Of a stretch of DNA of 11,561 nt, positions 1-8,196 are shown piece by piece. How positions within the stretch are numbered: position 1 is the first letter of the stretch; each line of letters opens with the position of its first letter. The notes beneath the pieces were generated by a model. The model saw only the letters and a list, made by a program, of their open reading frames with translations. It made no database searches and had not been told where the DNA came from. Made by a program: the position numbers and the translations under genes. Source of the DNA: Goniomonas avonlea (taxonomy: Eukaryota > Cryptophyceae > Goniomonadida > Goniomonadaceae); NCBI GenBank assembly GCA_003573635.1, contig QUTJ01031413.1, forward strand, positions 1 through 11,561, read 5' to 3'.

Positions 1-11
1 TGCCCAGTGAG

Positions 12-26
12 CCCCCCCGCCCCCCC
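12..26 (+). repeat. C-run inside the amidase intron
   Basis: Seven C, one G, seven C, about 70 nt before the inferred acceptor. A similar tract lies in an intron of the transcription factor gene (C-rich on its - strand, 3360-3382). Confidence 0.7.
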
Positions 27-94
27 ACATGTTTGCCTTGCGCCCGTTTGTTTCCTTGCAGCGGCAGGTTTCCCCGTATCTAACGACCGATAAG

Positions 95-230
95 GGAGGA
101 CAGCGTGGAGGGCTTGCCGGTGGGGGTGCAGGTGTGCACGCTGCCGTACAACGACGAGCTCTGCCTCTACGCAATGCGCACTGTTTCAGAGGCGCTGCCT
201 TGGACCTACTGGCAGACTGTATGGCAGTAG
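95..230 (+). CDS. Amidase-signature hydrolase (FAAH-like), 3' terminal exon
   Basis: The frame through 105-107 reads DSVEGLPVGVQVCTLPYNDE and continues ELCLYAM to a TAG at 228-230. The GLPVGVQV block followed by a DELCL-type helix is typical of the extreme C terminus of amidase-signature enzymes, especially fatty acid amide hydrolases, which cleave amide bonds with a Ser-Ser-Lys triad. That triad lies upstream, outside this window. An in-frame TAA at 81-83 means the exon must start after it. I place the acceptor at AG 93-94 because a CTAAC branch-like motif (80-84) sits 10 nt before it; AG 97-98 or 102-103 are alternatives. The last residues (LPWTYWQTVWQ) are less conserved in the family. The gene converges on the - strand gene ending at 597. 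Family call is fairly sure; exact exon start is not. Confidence 0.8.
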
Positions 231-596
231 CTGCCCGCTTCTTGGCCTGGGCCGTGCTGGCCGCCTGCCTGACGCTTTGACTGGGGTACTGGCAGCCTGC
301 CGTACAGGCTGCCTGACTGCTTTTCAACAGGACGTTCTGCTTGCTTCTCCTGGCACTGCAGTCGATATTTTATCTTTTTGGCAGACTGTAACGACGATGT
401 TGTATTATCTTCTTCTTGACAGACCAGAGTCGACCATGCCCTCTGAGGCTTCTCTTGGCACACAGCGTGATCCATGTGATCGTGCAGCACGCAAGCCGCC
501 TCCATGGACTCGAGAGGCAAGAGAGCACCTCAACCAAAGTACACACAGTGCAACGACCAGACACCCCATGAATTGGGTGAGAAAGTTGTACAAGCG
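231..596. other. Convergent intergenic gap
   Basis: This lies between the stop codons of two genes that face each other, so it should hold both 3' UTRs and both poly(A) sites. No canonical AATAAA is present on either strand. It contains a hairpin at 291-313 and repeated TGGCAG words (210-226, 289-295, 379-390). Short open frames here have no protein character that I recognise. Confidence 0.6.
291..313. repeat. Perfect 9-bp stem hairpin
   Basis: GGCAGCCTG (291-299), a 5-nt loop, then CAGGCTGCC (305-313). The stem is perfect and GC-rich. It lies 61 nt after the amidase stop, in the shared 3' region of two convergent genes. Confidence 0.8.
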
Positions 597-1774
597 CTAA
601 CGCCAGTACTGGTCGTAATTTGTGATCATGGACCTGTCAGCTGGTCGCACTGTTTCGTATGCTGCAATGTAATTGAACTTGTGGTGGTTCCAGTCCGTGA
701 AGGTATTCGCCAAGACCTCTGAAGGCATATCCGTGGGCCGGTAGTGGTGGTAGTACGCGCTCGACCTGCGAGATCAAAGGGTGAGTTCGCCGTGGTCAAC
801 GTGCCATCCAGATATGACAACCGACATGGGCGCAGCATGCAATCTGAGACGCAATGCCAGGCAATACGCCACGCACACACCGAGGCCGACACAAACTGTG
901 GCAGCACACAATGTGACGTCGACGCGCAATGTGACACAAACACGCACCGATTGAGCGTCTGATCGAACCATGATGATGGTCGTGGAGCGTGGTCCAGTGG
1001 CCCTGCGCCAGCCGTGGATACAGCCCTGTCCAGCAATTGTTGTGCAGTTTCTATGTCATTCGCACAATGTGCGATGGTACTCAGCGCAGCGAGCGTAGCT
1101 GCGGTTTCGGGAGCGGCAAGTGGCGCGCGTTGCGGAACTGTCAGCGGGGCGACAGATGGGTGAGGCAACCGGAACCGTTCTTCAAGCTCCGCTTCAAACT
1201 GTTCGCGGGGAGTCTCACGAACAATTAGACGCCCAGCTTCAAGAGCCCGAGCGTAAACTTCTTCGTCCGGCGGAATGTGGGGCGACGCCTGTGTGTAGGG
1301 GCGGGTGGGAACAAACGGCGACTCCGGGACACGTCCTTGACCTGAGACACTTTCTTCTTCGGCTGAATACCGTGATAGTCCGTGTACAAACTGAGTTCCG
1401 ACGTCCTGCCTGCTGCGTTGCTGAGGGGTCTCGGCTTCCTGAGTGCCAATGGACACTTCCCGAATCAAGGATGCTGACAAGTCCTTCACCTGGCGGACAG
1501 GATTCGAAGGGGTCTCTAGAAATGACACGGGCCCTGCCGGTGTCTGTAGAAATGACAAGGTCTGATCCTTGATTGGCGAAGGCGAGAGGTCCTGAGACCC
1601 ACAGACGGAAGACTTATCAGGCAAGCTGGCTTCCTCCGGAGGAGGCTTCGCGAAGAGGTCCTTGTCAGTCACATCATCGGAAAGAATGGCAGTGACTGTG
1701 AAACCGTACGATGAATACGGATCCGCTGTTGAGTGCAAATCGTCAATCATCCCTCTCCTGTACTCTCGTGCCAT
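597..1774 (-). CDS. Two-exon gene, 331-aa protein of unknown function
   Basis: Exon 1 runs 1774-948 and exon 2 runs 765-597, joined by a 182-nt intron. The start ATG (1774-1772) has a good context (AAGATGG) and an in-frame TGA five codons upstream. Donor GTGCGTG follows AATCG; the acceptor ends TTTGATCTCGCAG with CTCAC upstream. The split CG/G codon restores the frame exactly, and exon 2 ends at TAG 599-597. Residues 1-170 look disordered, rich in S, P, E and D, with a tandem SFLxTPxxPV repeat near residues 74-93. Residues 170-205 form a charged helix (EEVYARALEAGRLI, EQFEAELEERF). Residues 220-255 form an Ala-rich helical stretch. The C terminus is aromatic-rich (AYYHHYRPTDMP, FTDWNHHKFNYIAAYE, ending DQYWR). 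I recognise no family. It lies downstream of the zinc-cluster gene on the same strand. Confidence 0.72.
766..947 (-). other. Intron of the 331-aa gene
   Basis: GTGCGTG donor at 947, TCTCGCAG acceptor ending at 766, with CTCAC about 15 nt before the AG. Reading through it keeps a frame open but gives a Cys/His-rich, low-quality peptide. Splicing instead restores a coherent aromatic C terminus. Confidence 0.7.
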
Positions 1775-1919
1775 CTTGCGACTGTGTCACTTGGTTGGGC
1801 TGGGCGACCGTTTGATCAATCCAATCTGGAGCGAAATTGTGGGGACAATTGTACACGTCGAGTAGCAATCCAGCTTTTACTTGTTAGTCTTTCGGGAGTC
1901 TTTCTGAGTTCGATGACTC

Positions 1920-1956
<37 letters not shown>

Positions 1957-2816
1957 GTATCCCCCTGTAGCAAGCGTCATGTACTCATTAGGCCGATTGC
2001 GTCACCAGGGACCGTAATAAATTGTGTCAAGTTTCAAGCTCAAGTTGAAGTTGACTGTCCTTTTCCAGAGCGCTGAAGCAACAGACCCAGTGATTCAGAG
2101 GGAAGGCCCACTGTCACAGTGTAACCAAAGCTCGTTGGCACCAACTGAGATTCCTATCCGTTGTCAAATTAAATGAGGGCATTTACTCAAGCTCTCAACA
2201 TAGAGACCGTTCAAGACTTCAGACGCGTTCCCTTGGTAACGGCAGCAGAGAAACTCACAATAAATGGCTATACATGCTACAGGGAGAGGGTATGTATAAA
2301 GATGGAGAAAGGCGGACGAAGGCTTTGGTTGCATCCCAGAGCAGCACGCCCTCGAGCGTCAGTGTGCGCAGGACATCCAAACGCCGCCAGAGAGTTCTCG
2401 CCGCCGCCGGGAGCTGGGACCAGATTTCGGGCCAAAAGCCTCGATAAGAGCGGTTGGGATCGGCCCGAGAATGAACCTCAGATTTCAGAGCACATGAGAC
2501 GTCCCAGGTTGCTTCAGAGTACAATCAACGACGTTGGAAGTAGTGAGCGGCTGTTTGCAGACCCTCCTACAGAGTCTGGCAAGAGTCGCGAGGAGGAGAG
2601 GAGGTTAGTTGCCCGGGCTTCATGGTCGCTAGCGATAAGATAGGCCACGTGGGGCGCCGAGAAGAAATAGAAATAAAATAGATAAAAGACACGGGTCTCC
2701 ACTGCGAGGAGTCCTCAAAGATTCCAAGGGACTGCCGGTTGCCCGGCGTGTCCCAAATGACTTGCCCGCTCAACTCCAAAGGTGCAAACCGGTTAGAGCG
2801 CCCGCAAATCCGCGCC
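1775..2816. other. Intergenic region, no supported gene
   Basis: This separates the 3' end of the zinc-cluster gene from the start of the 331-aa gene; both are on the - strand. It should hold the 3' UTR of the first and the promoter and 5' UTR of the second. It contains the CT/GA microsatellite at 1917-1956 and a small palindrome CACTGTCACAGTG (2109-2121). A 156-codon + strand frame (2173-2643) starts at an ATG, but I see no domain and its composition is not convincing. An unannotated 5' exon of the downstream gene could be hidden here. Confidence 0.5.
1917..1956. repeat. CT/GA dinucleotide microsatellite
   Basis: A nearly pure (CT)n tract with one CC interruption; it reads as (GA)n on the strand of the downstream gene. 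It lies about 140-180 nt upstream of the ATG at 1774, so it could sit in the promoter or 5' UTR. Confidence 0.9.
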
Positions 2817-5800
2817 CTAGGACAGAATCTCGAAGAGAAACTCGTCGCTCCCCCAGTTACACGCATTGCTGCCACCCGGTGTTGATTCCCACTCCGACAT
2901 GAAAAACGGGGCATCTCGCTCGGTCGAGTCAGGAGACCGAGGGTCCTGCTTGATGAGCGTCGCCTGTCCAGCCTCCAGAGGGGACGGGTCGCAGTCGCTG
3001 CGTGTTTGATTAGAGAGCTGCCTGGTTGGTTACAGGGGGCGAGGCGCGTGGCTGCCTGCCACTTGGTTGATGGTTTGACAAATAGCTCTTAGCCTACAAG
3101 ATGGGGCATACCTGAGCATTTCTTCGTTCTTGGGCTCGATCATGTTGCACGTCAAGGACGCAAGGTCCTGGTGCAAGCCACTGCTCGTTGGTGACAACGT
3201 GTGCGGTGGCGGCCGACGTGACACGGGCGGAGTTCCGGCAGAACGTGCACTCCGCGGACTGTGCAAACGGATCAATGATTTGGACACAGGGTGCTCTTCA
3301 CGTCTATTGGATGAAGTGGGGCAGCGATGGCGACACGGAGCCAGAGACAGCCACACAGAGGGGGGGCGGGGGGGGGGCGGGGCAAGGGGTACAATGCATC
3401 TTGCACAAGAAATGCGCTCTCGCTCTCGTCTCTCCGTAAACCATCCTCAGCCCTGTAACTGCCACCCCCTCACTTCGAAAGACAAAACCCACCTGGTCGA
3501 CATCATGTTCACGTCGATATTCGGGACCGTTACAGGCACGATCTGCTGGATCCGAGGCGCTGGTGGCTTGGTCTGTGGATGTCCGGGCAGCTGCCCTTGC
3601 CCAAGTTGTTGCTGTGGCAGCGGCTGCTGCAGCAGGTGCCCGGATGGCTGCAAGCGGACGTCAGTGACTGCAAGTTGTTGGGCCCGATAGGCCGAAGGGG
3701 TGACCGACTAAGCGATCTCCTACACTGAGACGTCTCGTACTCAGAGGAACCCTCTCGGTGCTTGCAACACAATTTCACGCACGATAGTCCAAAGTGGTGC
3801 AGGAGACGGTGGCCCGCTGCATGTAGTCGAGGACGGGCTCGGAGGGGGCTTGCGGTGCTGATAAGCTGAATACTGCGGCCCATGTTGCTGGAAGACAACC
3901 GGGGACACCGTTCCAGAGTCTGACGGCTGATGCGGCACGGTGGACCTGAAGCCGAGGTCAGCGACAAGTTCTGTGTTGAAACCAGAGGTCCAGAGAGACG
4001 AGAGGGAGAGAGGCAGGGAGGGAAGAGAGACTGAAGAAACTGGCACGGAGAGAAAGAAGAGCAGGCAGGGAGAGAGAGTCAGTGACAAGTTCCAGTTGCA
4101 ATCGTGGCTGTGTATCTGCGGCTCACACACTCCCCCCGCTGTCACTGTAGTGATTTGACGAAGCGCACCCTGTAGAGTTCGCGGGAGGCCACCCAGCCGC
4201 CCATGTCGACGGAGAGTGTGGCACTGTCTTGGTGCCTGACAGACCTGGACAGGGGAGTGAGTTGCAGTCATGAAGCAAGGAGTTGCACGCAGCACTCGCA
4301 ACCTACGCTCACCCTCCGGTCACCCATCACAGCGCACATCAACAAGTCGGGTGCCACACACAGCAGAGAGCATCGAGTGCACACCAGGCTCCAAAGCGAC
4401 GGACTCCCAGAGCTGGGTTGATTTGCCCGTAGTTTGTGCTGGACACGACACTACTGATGGTTGTCCGTAATCGACCGGGTTTGAGGTGGCGTAGGCGGAC
4501 ACAGGGCCGGACAGCTGGCCAGGGTGTCAGGAGCAGAGTCGACCAATCGGTCTGAAACAAACACAGTTCTGTCCCGATGTAGCAATCATACTTGAGTTAC
4601 GACACACGTTTCCCTGTGGTGCCGCCCTGTGGGCACAGATGTAACGCGAGGAAGGGCACACAGTGTGTGTTCCAGTCTGATTTTCCGATTGGGCACAAAA
4701 TGTGGGTCCGGACCTGTCGAAACATCTGCTGGTGAGGCTTGGTGGGACAGACGAGCTCAAGCTGCTGGCCGCCTTGAGCCTTTTGCGCACCCGGACTGGA
4801 AGCAGAGGGTCAGAATTCGTGGCAGCAGAGGGCCAGGCGTCGTGACCAAGGGAAGGGCCAAGATTCAGGCAACGCGAGGTTGATTGCACAAAAAAGGGTC
4901 GGGTTTTCGGGACGAGCGTCGATGCTTCAGCTCTAAGGTTCGTCATGCATAAAAAGCGCTCACAGTGGTGGTGGAACCGACAGGCCCGCAACCCAAGAGA
5001 GAGTGAACGGAGACCACCGGCCTTGTGATTCTGGGGAAAGGGGGGAGACGTTTTCCCAGAGTGCCCCCCTGCAACGGTGTGAGCTGACACAACATTGTTG
5101 CCTGTTTCCTAAGGAGGCAAAGTTCGAACGTTGACTCACGCCACTGAAGGTGAAGGCGATGGCGAGCTTTGATCCCACAACAAACTTCCACTGCAAGTGG
5201 ATCGAGTCAGCTGTCAGCTTCGAGAGAAATAACGATTCATGCCACGTACTGGAGATTGGGAGAGATGGCCTGGACTGGAAAGCCCGAAACCCCACCCAAA
5301 GGAAGCCCTTGGTTTGCGCATTCCAAAGCCACAACAGCGTCTGGAAGCACCACCGCAACGATGCGCAATGCCTCGATACAGTGTGCCAACGGTAGCATCT
5401 GCAATGAAGGTGAGGTGTCGCCGACCCAGCAACATAGAAATGTTGTGAGGTGTGGGAACAGTGCGAATGGTAACGCAGTCGTAAAAACTGGGGCGGGGGT
5501 CACCTGTCCCCGGTTAGTGAGCGCAATGGACGTGATGAAACAGAGGTCCGGGATTATCTGACCGGCAAGAAGTTGCAGCCGAGCTGGACTGGTCGGCAAG
5601 TGCATTGAGGCAAATTCGCCGAGGGTGGCCACCGCCGCTGGAGCATCTCCGACCAGCAGCTGCAGCATCGCCTTGAGCGCCTGAAAGTTGGTTCGGGCTG
5701 CCCACAACGATGCTGAGTCAGGAAGGTAGAATTCGCGCAGTAGGACAGCATCCGAATGCTCACAAAGAGCAATGAACTGATTCAATCTGGAAACGTCGTC

Positions 5801-6808
5801 TGGCTCGGTGCAAGGAGTGAGAGTGCTTAAAGAGTCCAGGCGGGCGCCATAATTGCACACGTTGCCAAGCAGCAGGGGTCGGAGCTCAGGGGCGAGGGAG
5901 TGGAGCGACGACTTAATGACACAGAGAATCAATGAGAGCTCCTCATCTGGGGGAAGAACAGTTTGCCCCGAAAGAACTTCGTTCAGACGCTGTGAGCCCG
6001 TTGCATTGAAGTTGAACGCAAAATCGGGTTCAGACTCGACCCGGAGAAAGCACGATCCCAGGGAAAGGGCACCGCCGAGCTGTTGGGTCAAAGAACTACA
6101 AATTCGTGCAAAATTGGCGGATTGCGGCTTGTTCTCGGGAAGGAAGAAGAGCGAGAGCAGTGCAAATGCCTGCACAGTGCAAGGCTCCACAAAGTTGGCG
6201 GCCGACACAGACGTTTTCAGCATGACCTCCCGACACTGAATGGAAAGCTGTTCGTTTGATCCGCGAGAGGCAAAAGCACACATAATTTCTTCAACAAATT
6301 CCCTGATGAGTGGTGAAGCGGCGGGAAGAGCTTCTGAGAACAATAACAGTCGCAAGCCGATCGAGGGCACCTCTGCCTGAAGAAAGCGGGACAAAAGAGA
6401 GAGACGGACTGTTCCGACGGCTAAACTTGAGCTGACACTCTGGTTCCTCGCTGCAAACAATGTCAATCGAAGAGCAGTTCGATTCGCAATGCAAGCACCT
6501 GGGGCTCGCTGACGAATGCAAGCGTAAGGCTGTCCCTTTGAGACACAATGAGCACAAGGGGATCCAACACAGGCCTTCTTCAGCTGGCGACAAGCAAGAC
6601 ATGCCACAGACCGTTTTCTGGGACTGCGCTCTTTCAACCGAGCACTGGCCGAGGATACCGCTTTGCTTTCTCTCGCGAGACTCGCCGCTGCTGCCTTCTC
6701 TGGGAGCGACAGAGGAGGCTGGACCTCACCAGTCGAGACAACCGATCCAGACTCGGGGCTCGTGGCAAGAGTAGGCACAGTGGGCTCTGATTCTGGCGAC
6801 GACGACAT
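2817..6808 (-). CDS. Zn(II)2Cys6 transcription factor, ten-exon model
   Basis: Inferred DNA-binding regulator of 869 residues, presumably nuclear. Exons: 6808-5504, 5398-5250, 5190-5140, 5068-4964, 4795-4608, 4551-4455, 3945-3783, 3647-3493, 3303-3112 and 3021-2817 (TAG 2819-2817). Every junction is GT-AG, keeps phase, and the exon total is a multiple of three. ATG 6808 is the first in-frame ATG after an upstream stop. The basic stretch RLKERSPRKR precedes the zinc cluster C70-X2-C73-X6-C80-X4-C85-X2-C88-X8-C97. Residues about 120-435 are hydrophobic and helical, like the middle homology region of such factors, though I cannot assign a domain. The C-terminal third is Q/P/S-rich (QQPLPQQQLGQGQ) and ends in an acidic/aromatic tail (FFMSEWES, SDEFLFEILS) resembling an activation domain. 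The exon at 4551-4455 is the least certain; 4514-4324 is an alternative. The split into one or two genes near 4960 also needs transcripts. Confidence 0.8.
3360..3382 (-). repeat. Poly-G/poly-C tract in an intron
   Basis: Runs of 7, 10 and 4 G separated by single C on the + strand. On the gene strand this is a C-rich pyrimidine tract, 56-78 nt before the acceptor at 3304. As a G-run on the other strand it could form a G-quadruplex. Confidence 0.8.
4324..4514 (-). other. Possible alternative exon of the zinc-cluster gene
   Basis: Open frame reading LSGPVSAYATSNPVDYGQ and onward, with acceptor CCTGGCCAG (CTGAC 11 nt before its AG) and donor GATGG/GTGACC. Its end phase fits the exon beginning at 3945 exactly. 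Its start needs a phase-0 donor upstream; the only nearby one (GTGTCG at 4605) is weak. It overlaps the preferred exon 4551-4455 in another frame, so only one is likely used in a given transcript. Confidence 0.4.
5399..5503 (-). other. In-frame 105-nt intron of the zinc-cluster gene
   Basis: CAG/GTGACC donor at 5503 and a CTCAC-10 nt-CAG acceptor ending at 5399. The length is divisible by three and it holds no stop, so retention would add 35 residues (starting VTPAPVF) instead of breaking the protein. Spliced, the text joins NRGQ to MLPLAHCIEALRI. Confidence 0.65.
6518..6601 (-). other. Zn(II)2Cys6 zinc cluster (coding)
   Basis: This encodes CLACRQLKKAC, VGSP, then CAHC and a final Cys eight residues later. 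Six cysteines in CX2CX6CX4CX2CX8C order would bind two zinc ions and contact DNA, usually at CGG half-sites. The Lys pair between Cys2 and Cys3 is typical. The four-residue linker is shorter than many family members and lacks the usual proline turn just before Cys4 only in part (a Pro is present at -1). Confidence 0.9.
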
Positions 6809-7749
6809 AGGGTGGTGGCGCAGCGCACCTCTGTGAGAAGTTCCTGAGCACAAAGCCACAAGCTACGCCCTTGACCAAGTCAAAAATGCGAAACCGGATA
6901 GAGCTCCGAAACCAGCAGGCAAAAAGGCACGAGTAAAAAAGTGGTGTTCGGTCACTTAGCTAGACCAAATCCGTGCATTATCAATCACACCTCTGGAAAC
7001 GTTCGCTCGTGGACAAGCGACAAAAATGGCGCCGTTATAAAATCAAAATCACCACTGATCGCCCCGTGACTGGGCCATCTGCCGGTTCGGATTTCGGACC
7101 TCTGTAGCTGTCCATCTCGAAGTGAAATCTGCTCCACAGGGCGCGAGTGCTCCCAAATCTCAGCGTCCGTTGCCCACGGAGTATCTACAACTGCCCCAGC
7201 CTGGCGTCTCTTGCTGGGACCGAGATTGACTGGTGAGTGTCCACGCGTGGATTCAAACCGCGAAACCGACACTCGCGAAGGTTCCGCGTGACTGTCACGT
7301 CTGACTTTGGGAGAGCCCGTGGCGCGGGCTCGTTGCGTGGTATTACGGGCAGTGTGAAACAGTGGTGCTGTCGCAAGTCCTTTTACAAGCCCTGTGATTA
7401 AATAATTTACGCGACTGAAACGGTCGCTGATAAAGGGTGTTACACCAGGGACGGTCGGTCTCGTTCACCGTAACATGGGAGTGGTCGATTTTCCTCGCGG
7501 TGGCACAATTGTGACAGTGGCAGCGGTCTCAAAACTCGTTTTTTACCGTCATGCAAAAACAAGTACATTTTTGTTCAAGAGACTCTCTGTCTCTCTCGAT
7601 CTCACACACACCTCTCCCACTGCTTCTCTCTAAGACTTGCGGAGCGAGATCGACTTTGACAAATCGGTCAAACCCCAGACCATTAAAACTTTTATCCAAA
7701 TCTTGGTCGGTTCACGAAATTTGTACACAAGTTTCGGTCGGTGCAATTT

Positions 7750-7755
7750 CACGTG
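7750..7755. promoter_or_regulatory. CACGTG box
   Basis: Palindromic E-box/G-box hexamer, a typical bHLH or bZIP site; a second lies at 7897-7902. They are roughly 940 and 1090 nt upstream of the ATG at 6808. Two hexamers in 150 nt may be chance. Confidence 0.3.
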
Positions 7756-7780
7756 ACGCGGTCTCGCTAACTTTTAAAAA

Positions 7781-7823
7781 GTAACCAACTTTTGACCGCG
7801 GTCAGTCCCCAAAAGTTGGTTAC
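7781..7823. repeat. Perfect 14-bp stem-loop with palindromic loop
   Basis: GTAACCAACTTTTG (7781-7794) pairs perfectly with CAAAAGTTGGTTAC (7810-7823) across a 15-nt spacer. The 10-bp palindrome GACCGCGGTC (7794-7803) overlaps the stem-loop border. It could be a cruciform, an operator-like site or a decayed transposon end. Confidence 0.85.
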
Positions 7824-7968
7824 AAGGGAGGTGGTCGTAAATTATTTTAATCACAGCGCTTGTATTCGACTTGAAGCGCGGGTTTGTGCTGTCATTCACG
7901 TGGCCTTGATGACAACCCGCGGAAACATCCCCACCACCGCGGGTCACTTCCTCCTCCAAACTTGCCTC

Positions 7969-7984
7969 CGTGACCCGGGTCACG
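7969..7984. repeat. 16-bp palindrome
   Basis: CGTGACCCGGGTCACG, perfectly self-complementary, and followed at once by GTGACC. The half-site GGTCAC also occurs at 7942-7947. It lies just outside the left end of the long inverted repeat. Confidence 0.8.
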
Positions 7985-8004
7985 GTGACCCTCGACCACC
8001 CGGA

Positions 8005-8196
8005 TGGGGGTGCCTCCACTAGGTCTCAGTCAAGGGGTGTCATATCGGAGTTTCCAAAATCCAAGTCGTGTGCAATCTTGCAAGGGCATGTCGGTGTGTG
8101 CTCTCAGTGCTAGCTCCGCGAGATCCGGCGCCTCCATGGAATCCACGTTGATTCCTGGAGAGCACCATGGTCCGGAGACAACCCTCTTGAAACACG
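8005..8196 (+). repeat. Left arm of the long inverted repeat
   Basis: Begins at TGGGGGTG (8005-8012) and can be followed to AAACACGCC (8190-8198), with insertions and deletions relative to the right arm. Contains ATGGAATCCA (8136-8145), which is complementary to TGGATTCCAT (8217-8226). Confidence 0.6.

Larger units (their letters stand above)
6809..8004. other. Non-coding region upstream of the zinc-cluster gene
   Basis: This likely contains the 5' UTR and promoter of the - strand gene starting at 6808. It includes a CGG-N8-CCG pair (6895-6908), three copies of GGTCGGT (7453, 7705, 7736), each followed within about 12 nt by TTCAC, a perfect hairpin (7781-7823), two CACGTG boxes and a 16-bp palindrome. 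A - strand frame without ATG is open from about 7455 to a TGA near 6985, but this length can arise by chance. No clear exon boundary links it to the gene downstream. Confidence 0.5.

Noticed and set aside
1917-1956. CT tract as the pyrimidine tract of an acceptor
   Set aside because: No AG with open coding sequence follows it on the + strand, and the neighbouring gene is on the - strand.
2173-2643. + strand ATG frame of 156 codons
   Set aside because: No recognisable motif, low-complexity Arg/Pro/Glu composition, other frames here are equally protein-like, and a frame of this length is expected by chance in this window.
3130-3690. + strand frame of 186 codons with a striking Cys-rich end
   Set aside because: It lies antisense to three phase-matched exons of the zinc-cluster gene; the Cys run is the reverse complement of Gln/Pro-rich codons (CAG, CTG, CCG).
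3741-4301. - strand frame of 186 codons
   Set aside because: Only its last part (3945-3783) is supported as an exon. The preceding part is translated pyrimidine-rich intron (Leu/Ser-rich).
4527-5090. - strand frame of 187 codons
   Set aside because: It overlaps exons of the zinc-cluster gene in another frame; splice phase supports the exon frames instead.
6809-6859. Upstream extension of the zinc-cluster protein from a GTG at 6859
   Set aside because: A nuclear eukaryotic gene is expected to start at ATG; the first in-frame ATG is 6808-6806, still ahead of the zinc cluster.
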